Assembly: GCF_035609205.1 (NCBI RefSeq)
Contig: NZ_CP141184.1
Coordinates: forward strand, 6,438,501 to 6,502,500
DNA length: 64,000 nucleotides
Direction: 5' to 3'
Source of the DNA: Hymenobacter sp. GOD-10R
GTDB taxonomy: Bacteria > Bacteroidota > Bacteroidia > Cytophagales > Hymenobacteraceae
The position numbers were made by a program, and so were the translations under genes. The notes beneath the pieces are model-generated. The model did no database searches and was not told the origin of the DNA. It was given only the letters and a program-made list of their open reading frames with translations. Each line of letters opens with the position of its first letter. Position 1 is the first letter of the stretch. Positions 30,101 through 39,700 of the stretch are shown one piece after another.

Positions 30101-30261
30101 ACATCAGCGTGGTGAACAGCCTCGGGCAAGTGGTGCTCACCCAGAACCTAGCTGCGCACGCCACACCAGAACTGCCATTAGCCCAGCTCGCCGCGGGCGT
30201 CTATAGCCTTCAGCTTCAGACTAGTCAAGGTCTCGTGACCAAGCGCTTAGTAGTCGAATAA
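27103..30261 (+). CDS. P6: two-propeller T9SS-secreted FG-GAP protein
   Basis: 1052 aa from the ATG at 27103. An upstream ATG at 27031 lies within the P5 terminator hairpin and would put 24 residues before the signal peptide, so the later start is chosen. Signal peptide (1-36, ends TSGQAQ), Ig-like (37-150), propeller 1 (about 160-494), Ig-like (500-605), propeller 2 (about 625-960), sorting tail (962-1052, LYPNPAHTSVRL, ends KRLVVE). Closest to P4 in blade order and loop detail (GTYYVTVT, DIEGDGDLDL). The final codons and the 51-bp spacer to P7 are nearly the same as at the P7-P8 junction. First gene of a probable P6-P10 transcript. Confidence 0.9.
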   Translation: MALLTTLYNQPALICTRARHSIGALLLLTATSGQAQNPTVVSLSPARNARSAPRTTDVTVGFSQALSNTASTQQALKVFSQQAGGKKAGTATVNGNTLSFNPTTDFKSGEIVFATVTASAQSTSGAAATPHIFQFTTAVSPSTGTFISRQEVPVGVQPVDLASGDLDGDGDPDLLTADFNSNTVSVRRNDGTGSFSGNQTIAFTAARSLALGDIDGDGDLDLVVGNYSPFRPTTITVSVRFNDGAGNFSGNQTIEAGATDVSLSDIDGDGDLDLLSGSSSYSDNTVSVRLNNGAGIFSGNQEVTVNGQPSSLATADVDNDGDLDLLTVNPSNSTVSIRLNNGQGTFSGTYYVTVTGTPVDIAAADVDGDGDLDFITANGNGAPTFPVFSRNVGVQLNNGNGTFAPAPDLVVNGYTTSVATADIEGDGDLDLLISYSNGVALRLNNGTGTFSGNQDVSTSAGPQRVIAVDVDNDGDLDLLTPNSTNDVSVRLNQNATPSTPVQVTAVSPTRNARAVARTTDVAVSFNYALSNTTGTQQALRVFSQQAGGKKAGTATANDNTLTFNSNADFKPGETVFTTVRPDVVTSSNFTLLTPHVFQFTTATSPSAGRFGAGSEVSVSGPNSTPASVATGDVDGDGDLDLLTANQGTNSVSVRLNNGGGTFSGTLEVSVGLAPLTLVLGDVDGDGDLDFATANGLSTAGKGTVSIRLNNGNGTFAIGQEILNGVRFNGYGNGLALNDMDGDGDLDVVTSSPLDQYSATGVTSVHLNNGDGTFTGGAVLVTTSPFPKDIAVGDVDNDGDLDILTANATDVSVRLNYGLGTFGGSQQVAVSSSPLELALGDLDGNGTLDLVTANSSNSLSIRLNTNGIFGGTLNLPLASAPLSVSLGDVDGDADLDLVVVRKDANGAEVYLNNGAASFTASQTIAVGSAPAALTLGDVDGDGTLDLLTANSANQTVSVRLNKIILANAPAQLTEQVSLYPNPAHTSVRLLLPAELAKQRLHISVVNSLGQVVLTQNLAAHATPELPLAQLAAGVYSLQLQTSQGLVTKRLVVE

Positions 30262-30312
30262 GACTGTATTACCGCCTCTCCTTTATTCCGTTCCAGCCTA
30301 CACCCAGACACC

Positions 30313-33300
30313 ATGAATTTATCCTTTACACGTTCCTCCCGCCCAGTTCGAAGCCGGGTAGGGGCTAGCCTAGCGCGCACCTTCTGCGTAGGCAGCCTCC
30401 TACTGCTGGCCAGTGCCGCACAAGCTCAAGCGCCCATCCTTACCTTAACCGTACCGGGCCGCAATGCCAACTCAGTCTCCACCACGCGCAACGTGACGGT
30501 AGGCTTCAGCGAGCTGTTGAGCAACAACGCCAGCACGCAGCAGGCGTTGAAGGTGTTCAGCCAACGGCGCGGAGGCAAAAAGGCCGGCCCCACTACCGTT
30601 CAAGGCAATACCATCACCCTCGACCCTAGTACTGATTTTGTGGCCGGTGAAACCGTGTATGGTACCATCACTGCCGGAGTGCAGAGCACCACGGGTGTTG
30701 CCACCAAGCCCTATGTTTTTCAGTTTACGACCGCCACCTCGCCCAGCACAGCTACCCTAGGCGGCAACACGGAAGTATCCACCCTTGACCGCTCGGCTGC
30801 CGATGTGACGCTAGGCGATATTGATGGCGACGGCGACCTAGATCTGCTGGCCTGCTATGGCACCAGTGACCCGGTTCCGGGGGGCGTCTTTCTGCGCCTC
30901 AACGATGGCACCGGCAAGTTCACGGGCACACAAGTTGTCACTGTAGGCACCAACCCCGGAACGGTTGCCCTCGCCGACGTGGATAATGATGGAGACCTAG
31001 ACCTGCTCACGGCCAATCGGCGCAACGCCCTGACGAGCACGGTGAGTGTGCGTCTCAACGATGGCGCCGGCAACTTCAGCGGCACCCAGGATGTAGCAGT
31101 AGGCTCTCTGCCCAACAGCCTAGCCGTCGGTGACTTAGATGGCGACGGTGACCTCGACATCCTGACCGCTAATAGTGGATCCGCTGATGTTAGAACCGTG
31201 AGCGTACGCTTGAACGACGGCACCGGCATCTTCTCAGGCACCCAAGAGGTAGCCGTCAGCGCCACGTCGTACTTCGTAACCGCACGGGATGTAGACAACG
31301 ATGGCGACCTAGACCTACTGAGCGCTAACGAAAACAGAACCGTGAGTGTGCGCTTGAATGACGGCAAAGCCAACTTCAGCGGCAGCCAGGAAGTACCAGT
31401 GAGCGGCTATTACGAACTAGCCGTAGGGGATATAGATGCCGATGGCGACCTCGACTTTGTTACCGCCAACTATTCATCATTCCCTAATGGCACCCTGAGC
31501 ATCCGCCGCAACAATGGCGCAGGCAGTTTTTCTGGCACCCAGGAAATAGCTTCCGGCAGCGTTGTTTCTCTATCCTTGAGCGACATGGACGGAGATGGGG
31601 ACCTAGACCTTGTAACGGCCGACTACAGTCAGAGGACGGTAAGCGTACGCCTGAACGATGGCACCGGCACCTTCGGCAGCAGCCGAAGCTTATCGGTCGG
31701 CTTTGAGCCTTATAGCTTGACCGTGGGGGATGTGAATGGAGATGGCAGCCTGGATATAGCGACCTATACTCTTGCTCACACCATCAGTGTGCGCTTGAAC
31801 CTGCTCGCGCCCACCGGGACGCTAGCCGTGACTTCTACCTCGCCCGCCCGCAACGCCCTCACGGCTCCGCGCACCACCAACGTGGCCGCCACCTTCAACG
31901 AAGCCCTGAGCACTGGCGCTTCCACGCAGCAAGCGTTGGCCGTGTTTGGCCAGCAAACAGGTAAGAAAGCCGGCACGACGACTATCAGTGGCAATACCTT
32001 AGCATTCGACCCGACAGCTGACTTCAAGCCTGGCGAAACGGTATTCGCGAGCGTAACCCCGGCAGCCCAGAACAGTGGCGGTGTCAACCTAGCGTTACCC
32101 AGAGTCTTTCAGTTTACCACTGCAACCAGCCCTAGCCCCGGCCTCTTCGGCGCCGGTCCCGATGTGTCGACAGTGGGTCCCAACGGCGGCGCTGGCCCAA
32201 GAAAAGTGATTACGGGCGACGTAGATGGCGACGGCGACCTCGACTTCGTGACTTCCGCTCAGTCGGGGAGTCAGGTGACCGTACGCTTGAACACGGGCAA
32301 TAGCACCTTTACCGAAGGCCAGTACATACGCGCTGAGGGAACTCCGCTGAATATGATCCTTGGTGACGCAGATAACGACGGCGACCTCGACCTACTCATC
32401 GTTAGCCAGCCCAACGGCGTAAGCATCCGCTTAAATAACGGACAGGGCATCTTCACGGAGACGCAGAAAATAGCACCTGGTTTCCGCGTTAGTCCCGCTG
32501 GCTTAAGCCTCTACGATATCGATGGCGATGGTGACCTCGACTTGCTGACCAGCTACACCACCAATCCAAGTAGCCAAGATGGGCTAGTGGGTGTATTTCG
32601 GAACGATGGCGCCGGCACATTCACCCGCAGTCAGGAAATAGCGCTGAGCACTTACCCTTTCAGCTCAAATCCTTTCGAAGTAACTGTCGGCGACGTAGAT
32701 GGCGACGGCGATGGTGACTTACTAATTGGTAGTGAACTCGGTACGAGTATACGCTTAAACAATGGGCTAGGAGTATTTGCATCCGCGGGTCAGGAAATAG
32801 TCGCTGGCTCGTGGCTAGTGCGACTCGTAGACGTGGACGCGGACGGTGACTTAGACTTATTGCTGGGTAGCGCGGGCAATAGCTGTCAAGTTTATGTAAA
32901 TAATGGCCTAGGTGCTTTCAGTCAAAAGCAGCAACTAATCCTCTCCGGCTTCTTCATAGACTTTACTCAAGGCGACGTAGACGGAGATGGGGACCTCGAT
33001 TTGGTATTCCCCCATCGGGACAGTAATGAGGCCAGCATCTACCGCAACGATGGCACGGGCACTTTCAGCAGTGGCCAACGAGTGGCCGTGGGCGCTACGC
33101 CTTACAGTGCCGCCCTCGGCGACCTAGATGCCGATGGTACGCTGGACCTGCTTGTACCCAATTTTTTTGGCAACACGGTGAGCGTGCGCCTGAATAAAGG
33201 TGTGCTAGCTAATGCTCCGACCCAGCTTACGCAGCAAGTAGAGTTGTATCCCAATCCGGCGCATACGTCGGTGCGCCTGTCGCTGCCCGCCGAGTTAGCC

Positions 33301-33474
33301 CAGCAGCGCGTGCAGGTGCAACTCGTCAATACCCTGGGGCAGGTGGTGCTGACCCAAACCCTCGCCGCGCACGCCACACCAGAACTGCCATTAGCCCAGC
33401 TCGCCGCGGGCGTCTACAGCCTTCAGCTTCAAACCAGCCAAGGCCTCGTGACCAAGCGCTTAGTAGTCGAATAA
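30313..33474 (+). CDS. P7: two-propeller T9SS-secreted FG-GAP protein
   Basis: 1053 aa. Signal peptide (1-38, ends AAQAQ), Ig-like of a variant type (LTVPGRNANSVSTTRNVTV, 39-150), propeller 1 (about 165-496), Ig-like (about 498-605), propeller 2 (about 630-963), sorting tail (964-1053). Blade 1 has the CYGTSDPVPGG loop shared with P3 and P8. Blade 4 of propeller 2 reads DVDGDGDGDLL, where Asp replaces the usual Leu. Its partner P8 is the closest relative over the whole length, but the last 35 codons match P6 instead, pointing to a crossover in the tail-coding region. 51-bp spacers without hairpins lie on both sides. Confidence 0.9.
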   Translation: MNLSFTRSSRPVRSRVGASLARTFCVGSLLLLASAAQAQAPILTLTVPGRNANSVSTTRNVTVGFSELLSNNASTQQALKVFSQRRGGKKAGPTTVQGNTITLDPSTDFVAGETVYGTITAGVQSTTGVATKPYVFQFTTATSPSTATLGGNTEVSTLDRSAADVTLGDIDGDGDLDLLACYGTSDPVPGGVFLRLNDGTGKFTGTQVVTVGTNPGTVALADVDNDGDLDLLTANRRNALTSTVSVRLNDGAGNFSGTQDVAVGSLPNSLAVGDLDGDGDLDILTANSGSADVRTVSVRLNDGTGIFSGTQEVAVSATSYFVTARDVDNDGDLDLLSANENRTVSVRLNDGKANFSGSQEVPVSGYYELAVGDIDADGDLDFVTANYSSFPNGTLSIRRNNGAGSFSGTQEIASGSVVSLSLSDMDGDGDLDLVTADYSQRTVSVRLNDGTGTFGSSRSLSVGFEPYSLTVGDVNGDGSLDIATYTLAHTISVRLNLLAPTGTLAVTSTSPARNALTAPRTTNVAATFNEALSTGASTQQALAVFGQQTGKKAGTTTISGNTLAFDPTADFKPGETVFASVTPAAQNSGGVNLALPRVFQFTTATSPSPGLFGAGPDVSTVGPNGGAGPRKVITGDVDGDGDLDFVTSAQSGSQVTVRLNTGNSTFTEGQYIRAEGTPLNMILGDADNDGDLDLLIVSQPNGVSIRLNNGQGIFTETQKIAPGFRVSPAGLSLYDIDGDGDLDLLTSYTTNPSSQDGLVGVFRNDGAGTFTRSQEIALSTYPFSSNPFEVTVGDVDGDGDGDLLIGSELGTSIRLNNGLGVFASAGQEIVAGSWLVRLVDVDADGDLDLLLGSAGNSCQVYVNNGLGAFSQKQQLILSGFFIDFTQGDVDGDGDLDLVFPHRDSNEASIYRNDGTGTFSSGQRVAVGATPYSAALGDLDADGTLDLLVPNFFGNTVSVRLNKGVLANAPTQLTQQVELYPNPAHTSVRLSLPAELAQQRVQVQLVNTLGQVVLTQTLAAHATPELPLAQLAAGVYSLQLQTSQGLVTKRLVVE

Positions 33475-33525
33475 GACTGTATTACCGCCTCTCCTTTATT
33501 CCGTTCCAACCTACACCCAGACACC

Positions 33526-36500
33526 ATGAACTTATCCTTTACACGTTCCTCCCGCCCAACTCGATGCTGGGCAGGAGCTAGCTCGGCCCGCATCTTCTGC
33601 GCGGGCACCTTATTGCTGCTAGCTAGCGGCGCCAGCGCCCAAGCCCCTGTTCTTACCTTAACCGTACCGGGCCGCAACGCCAACTCGGCCTCCACCACCC
33701 GCAACGTGACGGTAGGCTTCAGCGAGCTGTTGAGCAATAATGCCAGCACGCAGCAGGCGTTGAAGGTGTTCAGCCAGCAGCGCGGAGGCAGAAAGGCTGG
33801 CCCTACTACCGTCCAAGGCAATACCATCACCTTCGACCCCACTACGGACTTCGTGCCTGGTGAAACCGTGTACGGTACCGTCACGGCTGGGGCTCAAAGC
33901 ACTACGGGCGTTGCCACCAAGCCCTATGTTTTTCAGTTTACGACCGCCACCTCGCCCAGCACGGCTATTTTGAGTGGCACCACCGAGATACCGGCATTAA
34001 ATACATATTCTGATGTAACCCTAGGGGACATTGATGGAGATGGCGACTTGGATTTGCTGACTTGCTATGGCACTGCTGCACCTGCTCCGGGCGGCGTTGT
34101 TTTACGCCTGAATGATGGCACAGGAAAGTTTACGGGTACGAAGGAAGTACAGGTAGGTACCAATCCGAATACGGTAGTTTTGGCCGACGTAGATAGTGAT
34201 GGCGACCTAGATATACTGACGCTCAATTCGCGCAACTCTGTCATCAACAGCACGGTGAGTGTGCGCCTCAACGATGGAAAGGGAAACTTCAGCGGCAATC
34301 AGGATGCCTCAGTAGGTCCCTTTCCGAACAGCTTAGCAGTAGGTGACCTAGATGGCGACGGCGACCTCGACATACTTACTGCTAATCGAAATTCACCCAG
34401 TGCTAATACCCTAAGCGTACGCCTCAACGATGGCAATGGCACCTTCAGTGGTACACAAGAAGTGCCTGTAGCAGCCATTTCCTATTCCATAGTAGCGCGG
34501 GATGTGGACGGCGACGGCGACCTAGATATTCTGAGTTCCAACGAGAATAGCACCGTGAGCGTGCACCTGAACGATGGCAAGGCTAACTTTAGCGGCAGCC
34601 AAGAGATACCAGTGAGCGGCTACTATAAACTAGCGGTAGGCGATATAGATGGCGATGGGGACTTAGATTTTGTCACTGCCAATTATCTTCCTCTTAATGG
34701 TTCCTTGAGCATTCGTCGCAACAATGGCAACGGCAAGTTTTCGGGTAACCAAGAAATAATTTCAGGCAGCGCCAATGCACTATCCTTGAGTGATATGGAT
34801 GGGGATGGCGACCTAGACCTTGTAACGACCGACTACAGACCAGAAGCTATAAGTGTACGCCTCAACGATGGCACCGGTACGTTTGGCAGCAGCCGAAGCG
34901 TACCTATTAGCGGCGCACCTTTTAACCTAGCTCTTGGCGACGTGAACGGGGATGGTAGCTTGGATGTAGCAGTCCCAACTTTTGGCATTCCCCCATCAAT
35001 TAGCGTGCGCCTGAACATACTCGCGCCCACCGGGACGCTAGCCGTGACTTCTACCTCGCCCGCCCGCAACGCCCTCACGGCTCCGCGCACCACCAACGTG
35101 GCGGCGACCTTCAACGAAGCCCTGAGCACCGGCACTTCCACGCAGCAAGCCTTGGCTGTGTTCGGCCAGCAAACAGGTAAGAAGGCCGGCACGACGACTA
35201 TCAGTGGCAATACCTTAACATTCGACCCAACAACTGACTTCAAGCCCGGCGAAACGGTATTCGCGAGCATAACCCCGGCAGCCCAGAACAGTGGTGGTGC
35301 CAACCTAACTCTGCCGAAGACCTTCCAGTTTACTACCGCGACCAGCCCAAGCCCCGGCCTCTTCAGCGCAGGTCCCGATGTGTCGGTGGTAGACCCCAAC
35401 AGCACCGGCAGGCCTAGGCCCCTAGCTACTGGCGACGTAGATGGCGACGGCGACTTAGACTTCGTAACGACCAACTCATTTGATCAGGTGGGCGTACGCT
35501 TGAATACAGGCAACGGCACCTTTACCCCAGGCCGGCAAGTACCCGTGGGCGTAGGTCCGCTGAACCTAGTACTAGGTGACATCGACAAAGACGGCGACCT
35601 CGACCTGCTCGTAGCGAGCCAAGCCAATGGCGCAGTGGTCGTGCGCTTGAATAACGGGCAGGGCATTTTCACGGGCACGCAGGAAATAGCACCTGGTATC
35701 CGTGACACTTTCGCCGAGTTGAGCCTCTATGATATCGACGGCGACGGCGACCTAGACCTGCTCACGAGCTACCGAGTGAGTCCCTCTAGCCAAGACGGCT
35801 TAGTGGGGGTGTTTCGGAACGATGGTACGGGCGCCTTTAGCCGCAGCCAGGAAATAGCCCTGAGCACCTATCCATTCAGCTCAAAGCCCTTCGAAGTAAC
35901 GGTAGGCGACATAGATGGGGACGGCGATGGTGACCTACTAGTAGGTAGTGAGCTCGGCGTAAGTGTGCGTCTGAATAATGGACTGGGAATATTTGCGTCT
36001 ACGGGGCAGGAAATAGCCTCTAGTAGCGTGTGGCTCGTGCAACTCGGGGATGTAGACGCTGATGGTGACCTAGATTTGCTGGCGGGCATTACGGGCAGCG
36101 TCTTTCAGGTGTATCTGAACGATGGCCTGGGCACCTTTAACCTCAAGCAGAAACTAAACATCTTCAACTCCGTCGTGTACTTCGCGCAGGGCGACGTAGA
36201 TGGAGACGGCGACCTAGATGTGGTGTTCACCCGTAATGATACCAATGAAGCCCGTGTCTACCGCAACGATGGCACGGGCACCTTTGTCAGTGGCCAAGTG
36301 GTGACCGTAGGCGCCGGACCTTACGGTGTCGCCCTCGGCGACCTAGATGCCGATGGTACGCTAGACCTACTCGTAGCCAACTACTTTGGCAACACGGTGA
36401 GCGTGCGCCTGAACAAAGGCGTGCTGGCCAACGCCCCGGCCCAACTCACCGAGCAGGTGAGCGTGTACCCGAACCCGGCGCATACATCGGTGCGCCTGCT

Positions 36501-36693
36501 GCTGCCCGCCGAGCTAGCCAAGCAGCGCTTGCAGGTGCGCATATTTACGAACCTAGGTCAGGTGGTGCTAGAGCAACAACTTGCTGGGCAAGCCACCCCG
36601 GAGCTAGCCTTGCCCCATCTCGCCGCGGGCGTGTACAGTCTCCAACTTCAGACCAATCAGGGCCTAGTTACCAAGCGTTTAATGGTGGAGTAG
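33526..36693 (+). CDS. P8: two-propeller T9SS-secreted FG-GAP protein, tandem duplicate of P7
   Basis: 1055 aa with the same domain order as P7: signal peptide (1-38, ends GASAQ), Ig-like (39-150), propeller 1 (about 163-497), Ig-like, propeller 2 (about 635-965), sorting tail (966-1055). The first ten codons, the Ig domains (TTNVAATFNEALSTG, FGQQTGKKAGTTTISGNTL) and most blades match P7, while the tail differs (VRIFTNLGQVVLEQQL, ends KRLMVE). Blade 1 carries CYGTAAPAPGG. The 50 bases before the ATG differ from those before P7 at one position only. A 52-bp spacer leads to P9. Confidence 0.9.
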   Translation: MNLSFTRSSRPTRCWAGASSARIFCAGTLLLLASGASAQAPVLTLTVPGRNANSASTTRNVTVGFSELLSNNASTQQALKVFSQQRGGRKAGPTTVQGNTITFDPTTDFVPGETVYGTVTAGAQSTTGVATKPYVFQFTTATSPSTAILSGTTEIPALNTYSDVTLGDIDGDGDLDLLTCYGTAAPAPGGVVLRLNDGTGKFTGTKEVQVGTNPNTVVLADVDSDGDLDILTLNSRNSVINSTVSVRLNDGKGNFSGNQDASVGPFPNSLAVGDLDGDGDLDILTANRNSPSANTLSVRLNDGNGTFSGTQEVPVAAISYSIVARDVDGDGDLDILSSNENSTVSVHLNDGKANFSGSQEIPVSGYYKLAVGDIDGDGDLDFVTANYLPLNGSLSIRRNNGNGKFSGNQEIISGSANALSLSDMDGDGDLDLVTTDYRPEAISVRLNDGTGTFGSSRSVPISGAPFNLALGDVNGDGSLDVAVPTFGIPPSISVRLNILAPTGTLAVTSTSPARNALTAPRTTNVAATFNEALSTGTSTQQALAVFGQQTGKKAGTTTISGNTLTFDPTTDFKPGETVFASITPAAQNSGGANLTLPKTFQFTTATSPSPGLFSAGPDVSVVDPNSTGRPRPLATGDVDGDGDLDFVTTNSFDQVGVRLNTGNGTFTPGRQVPVGVGPLNLVLGDIDKDGDLDLLVASQANGAVVVRLNNGQGIFTGTQEIAPGIRDTFAELSLYDIDGDGDLDLLTSYRVSPSSQDGLVGVFRNDGTGAFSRSQEIALSTYPFSSKPFEVTVGDIDGDGDGDLLVGSELGVSVRLNNGLGIFASTGQEIASSSVWLVQLGDVDADGDLDLLAGITGSVFQVYLNDGLGTFNLKQKLNIFNSVVYFAQGDVDGDGDLDVVFTRNDTNEARVYRNDGTGTFVSGQVVTVGAGPYGVALGDLDADGTLDLLVANYFGNTVSVRLNKGVLANAPAQLTEQVSVYPNPAHTSVRLLLPAELAKQRLQVRIFTNLGQVVLEQQLAGQATPELALPHLAAGVYSLQLQTNQGLVTKRLMVE

Positions 36694-36745
36694 CCTAGGT
36701 GCTTACGGAGCTGAATTATTCTGTTCTTCCTTATACCACAGCACG

Positions 36746-39700
36746 ATGAGACTATTTTCTACTTTCTTCCGCCCTGCCCTCAGCAAGACGGAAGCGAACC
36801 TAGTGCAGGCCTGCCGTATAGGCGGCCTCTTGCTGTTGACCTGTGCAGCCTATGCGCAAACACCGGTAGTCACCAGCCTCTCGCCTGGGCGCAATGCTCG
36901 CTCGGCCCCGCGCACGACCGACGTATCCGCGACCTTCAGCCAGCCGCTGAGAGACAACCCCAGCACGCGCCAGGCCTTAAAGGTATTTAGCGCGCAAACC
37001 GGGGGCAAGAAAGCGGGCACCACGACGGTCAGCGGCAGTACGCTCAGCTTCAATCCCGATAAAGATTTCAAGGCGGGCGAAACCGTTTACGCTACGGTAA
37101 CTGCTGAGGCCCAAGGCGCGAACACCACGCCGGTCGCTCCGCAGCTCTTTCAGTTTACTACCGCTACTAGTCCCTCTCCCGGCATCTTCAATGGGGGCTC
37201 AGATCTGCCAGCGATTGACGGATTACGGCAGGTACTAACCGGTGATGTAGACGGCGACGGCGACCTAGACTTGCTTACGCTTATTGATGCCGCTATTAAC
37301 GTCCGCTTGAATAATGGCAACGGCACGTTCGGCAGCGACCAAGCAGTAGTAACAACAGGTACGCGTAATGTCATCCTCAGAATGGGCCTCAGCGACTTAG
37401 ACGCCGATGGTGACTTAGACCTGATAACGTGGGACCTCAACCTCTCGGTGAGCTTGCGCACGTACCTCAACAATGGCAATGGCACCTTCACGAGCAGTTC
37501 GCAACCCACGATCAACGGATCTTCTAATAACGAGATACTGCTGGGCGATGTAGATGCCGATGGCGACCAAGACTTACTCATATCCTCAAGAAACAATACA
37601 GGACCAGCGGTAAACGTACAGCTCAACAATGGGCTAGGCATCTTTAGCGCAACCCCGCGACAGTCTCCTTTGAGTGGCTCTCCTAGCCAGCTGACCCTGG
37701 GCGACGTAGACGCGGACGGGGACCTAGACCTCTTTGTGGCCGACTACGGCAACACCGTAAGCGTGTACTTGAATGATGCTCGGGGATCCTTTACCAGCAA
37801 ACAGAGTATAACGGTGCTACAAAGTCCGACCCAACTCGCTGTAGGCGACGTGGATGGCGACGGGGACCTCGACCTGCTCGCAGCTGCTAGCCAGTACGAT
37901 TTAGGCCTCAAGGTTGTGAGTCTCCGCTTAAATGACGGCACCGGCACCTTTAGCGAAGCGCCAGACATCACCGTGGCAGCCAATCCGCGGCAACTAGCCC
38001 TCGGCGACGTGGACGGCGACGGTGATCTAGACCTGCTCACGGCTAACGACAGCTTCGAATCGGCTGCCACTACGGGCACCGTGAGCGTACGCCTGAACAA
38101 CGGCAGCGGTACCTTCAGCGGCACGCAGGATGTGCCTATCGGAACTGCTATCCGCTACCTAGCCATCGGCGACCTAGACAACGATGGCGACCTAGACCTG
38201 ATTGGTGGGACCTTGGAAAACGGCGTGCACGTACGTCTGAACCAAACGCCGATAGCGCCAACCATCACTAGTGTGTCGCCTGCATCGGGAGCGGTGGGCA
38301 CTACGGTGGTTATTACGGGCACCAACTTTCAAGGCGTCACGCGCGTGACATTTAATGGCGTACCGGAAGCTACGTTTGTGGTCAACTCGCCTACCCAAAT
38401 CACGGTGAAGGTGCCCGTGGGAGCCAGCACCGGTCCGTTGGTCGTGACGACGGCAGCCGCCAGCTCTGGGTTTCTCTTCACCGTAACGCCTTCGCTGCAA
38501 GTCGCTTCGATTGTGCCGGCGCGCAACGCACCGGCCGTACCGCGCACCGCGCCGATTACGGTTAGCTTCGACCAAGCCCTGAACAATAGCGCGGCTACCC
38601 TAGGTTCCCTCAAAATGTTCAGTACCCAGGTGGAAGGCCGGAGAGCGAGCACAACTAGCATCAGCGGCAACAGCCTGACATTTAAGCCCAACACACCGTT
38701 GAAGCCCGGCGAAACGGTATTTAGCACCATCACGACGGCCGCACAAAGCAGCAACGGACAGCAGAACCTAGCCCGACCCTACATATTCCAGCTCACGGCG
38801 GCCACGGCGCCCGCTTCGGGCCTGTTCGGCGGTAATATCAGTTCGAGCTTAGGTCCCACTCCGCAGAGCGTAGCTATCGGTGATGTAGATGGGGATGGCG
38901 ACCTAGATCTGCTTTCGGCCAGCGTTAATACCAGCCGTGTGAGTGTGCGCCTGAACGACGGCAGTGGCCTATACACCGGCACCCAAGAAGTAGCTACCGG
39001 GCAGGCTCCTGCATCGGTGGTGCTTGGTGACGTGGATAGCGACGGGGACCTCGACCTGCTCACGGGTAATAATGGCAGCGGCACGGTCAGCGTGCGCTTA
39101 AACAATGGCAACGGCCTTTTCAGTGGCTCGCAGGAGGCTACCGCTGGGCCTAGGCCCAACGGCATTGCCCTCGGCGATATTGACGGCGATGGCGACCTAG
39201 ACTTGCTGGTGGCCAATTACAATGACATTACCACTACCACTAGTATCGTAACTGTATTGCTCAATGATGGCAGCGGCACCTTCACCAGCAGCCAAACGGT
39301 GAGTGTGCGGACGCGGCCCCTAACCATTGCCCTAGGTGATGTAGATGGTGACGGCGACCTCGACTTTGTCACCACCAGCTCCAGTACCTACACGGCCAGC
39401 GTGCGCTTGAACGACGGCACCGGTAGCTTCAGCGGCACCCAGGAGGTAACCGTAGGTAGCACGCCTTACGCAGCCATTCTGGGCGACGTCGACAAAGACG
39501 GGGACCTCGACCTGCTCGCGCTCAGCCGTAACTTCAACGTCAACCCTGCCGACTCGGTGAGCATGGTGCATGTGCGCCTCAACGATGGCAGCGGCATCTT
39601 TAGCGGCACGCAGCGCGTGAGCGTGGGTCAGGTGGTCACAGGCATTGCCCTAGGTGATGCCGACGGCGACGGTGACCTCGACCTCTTCGCCCCGAATAGC

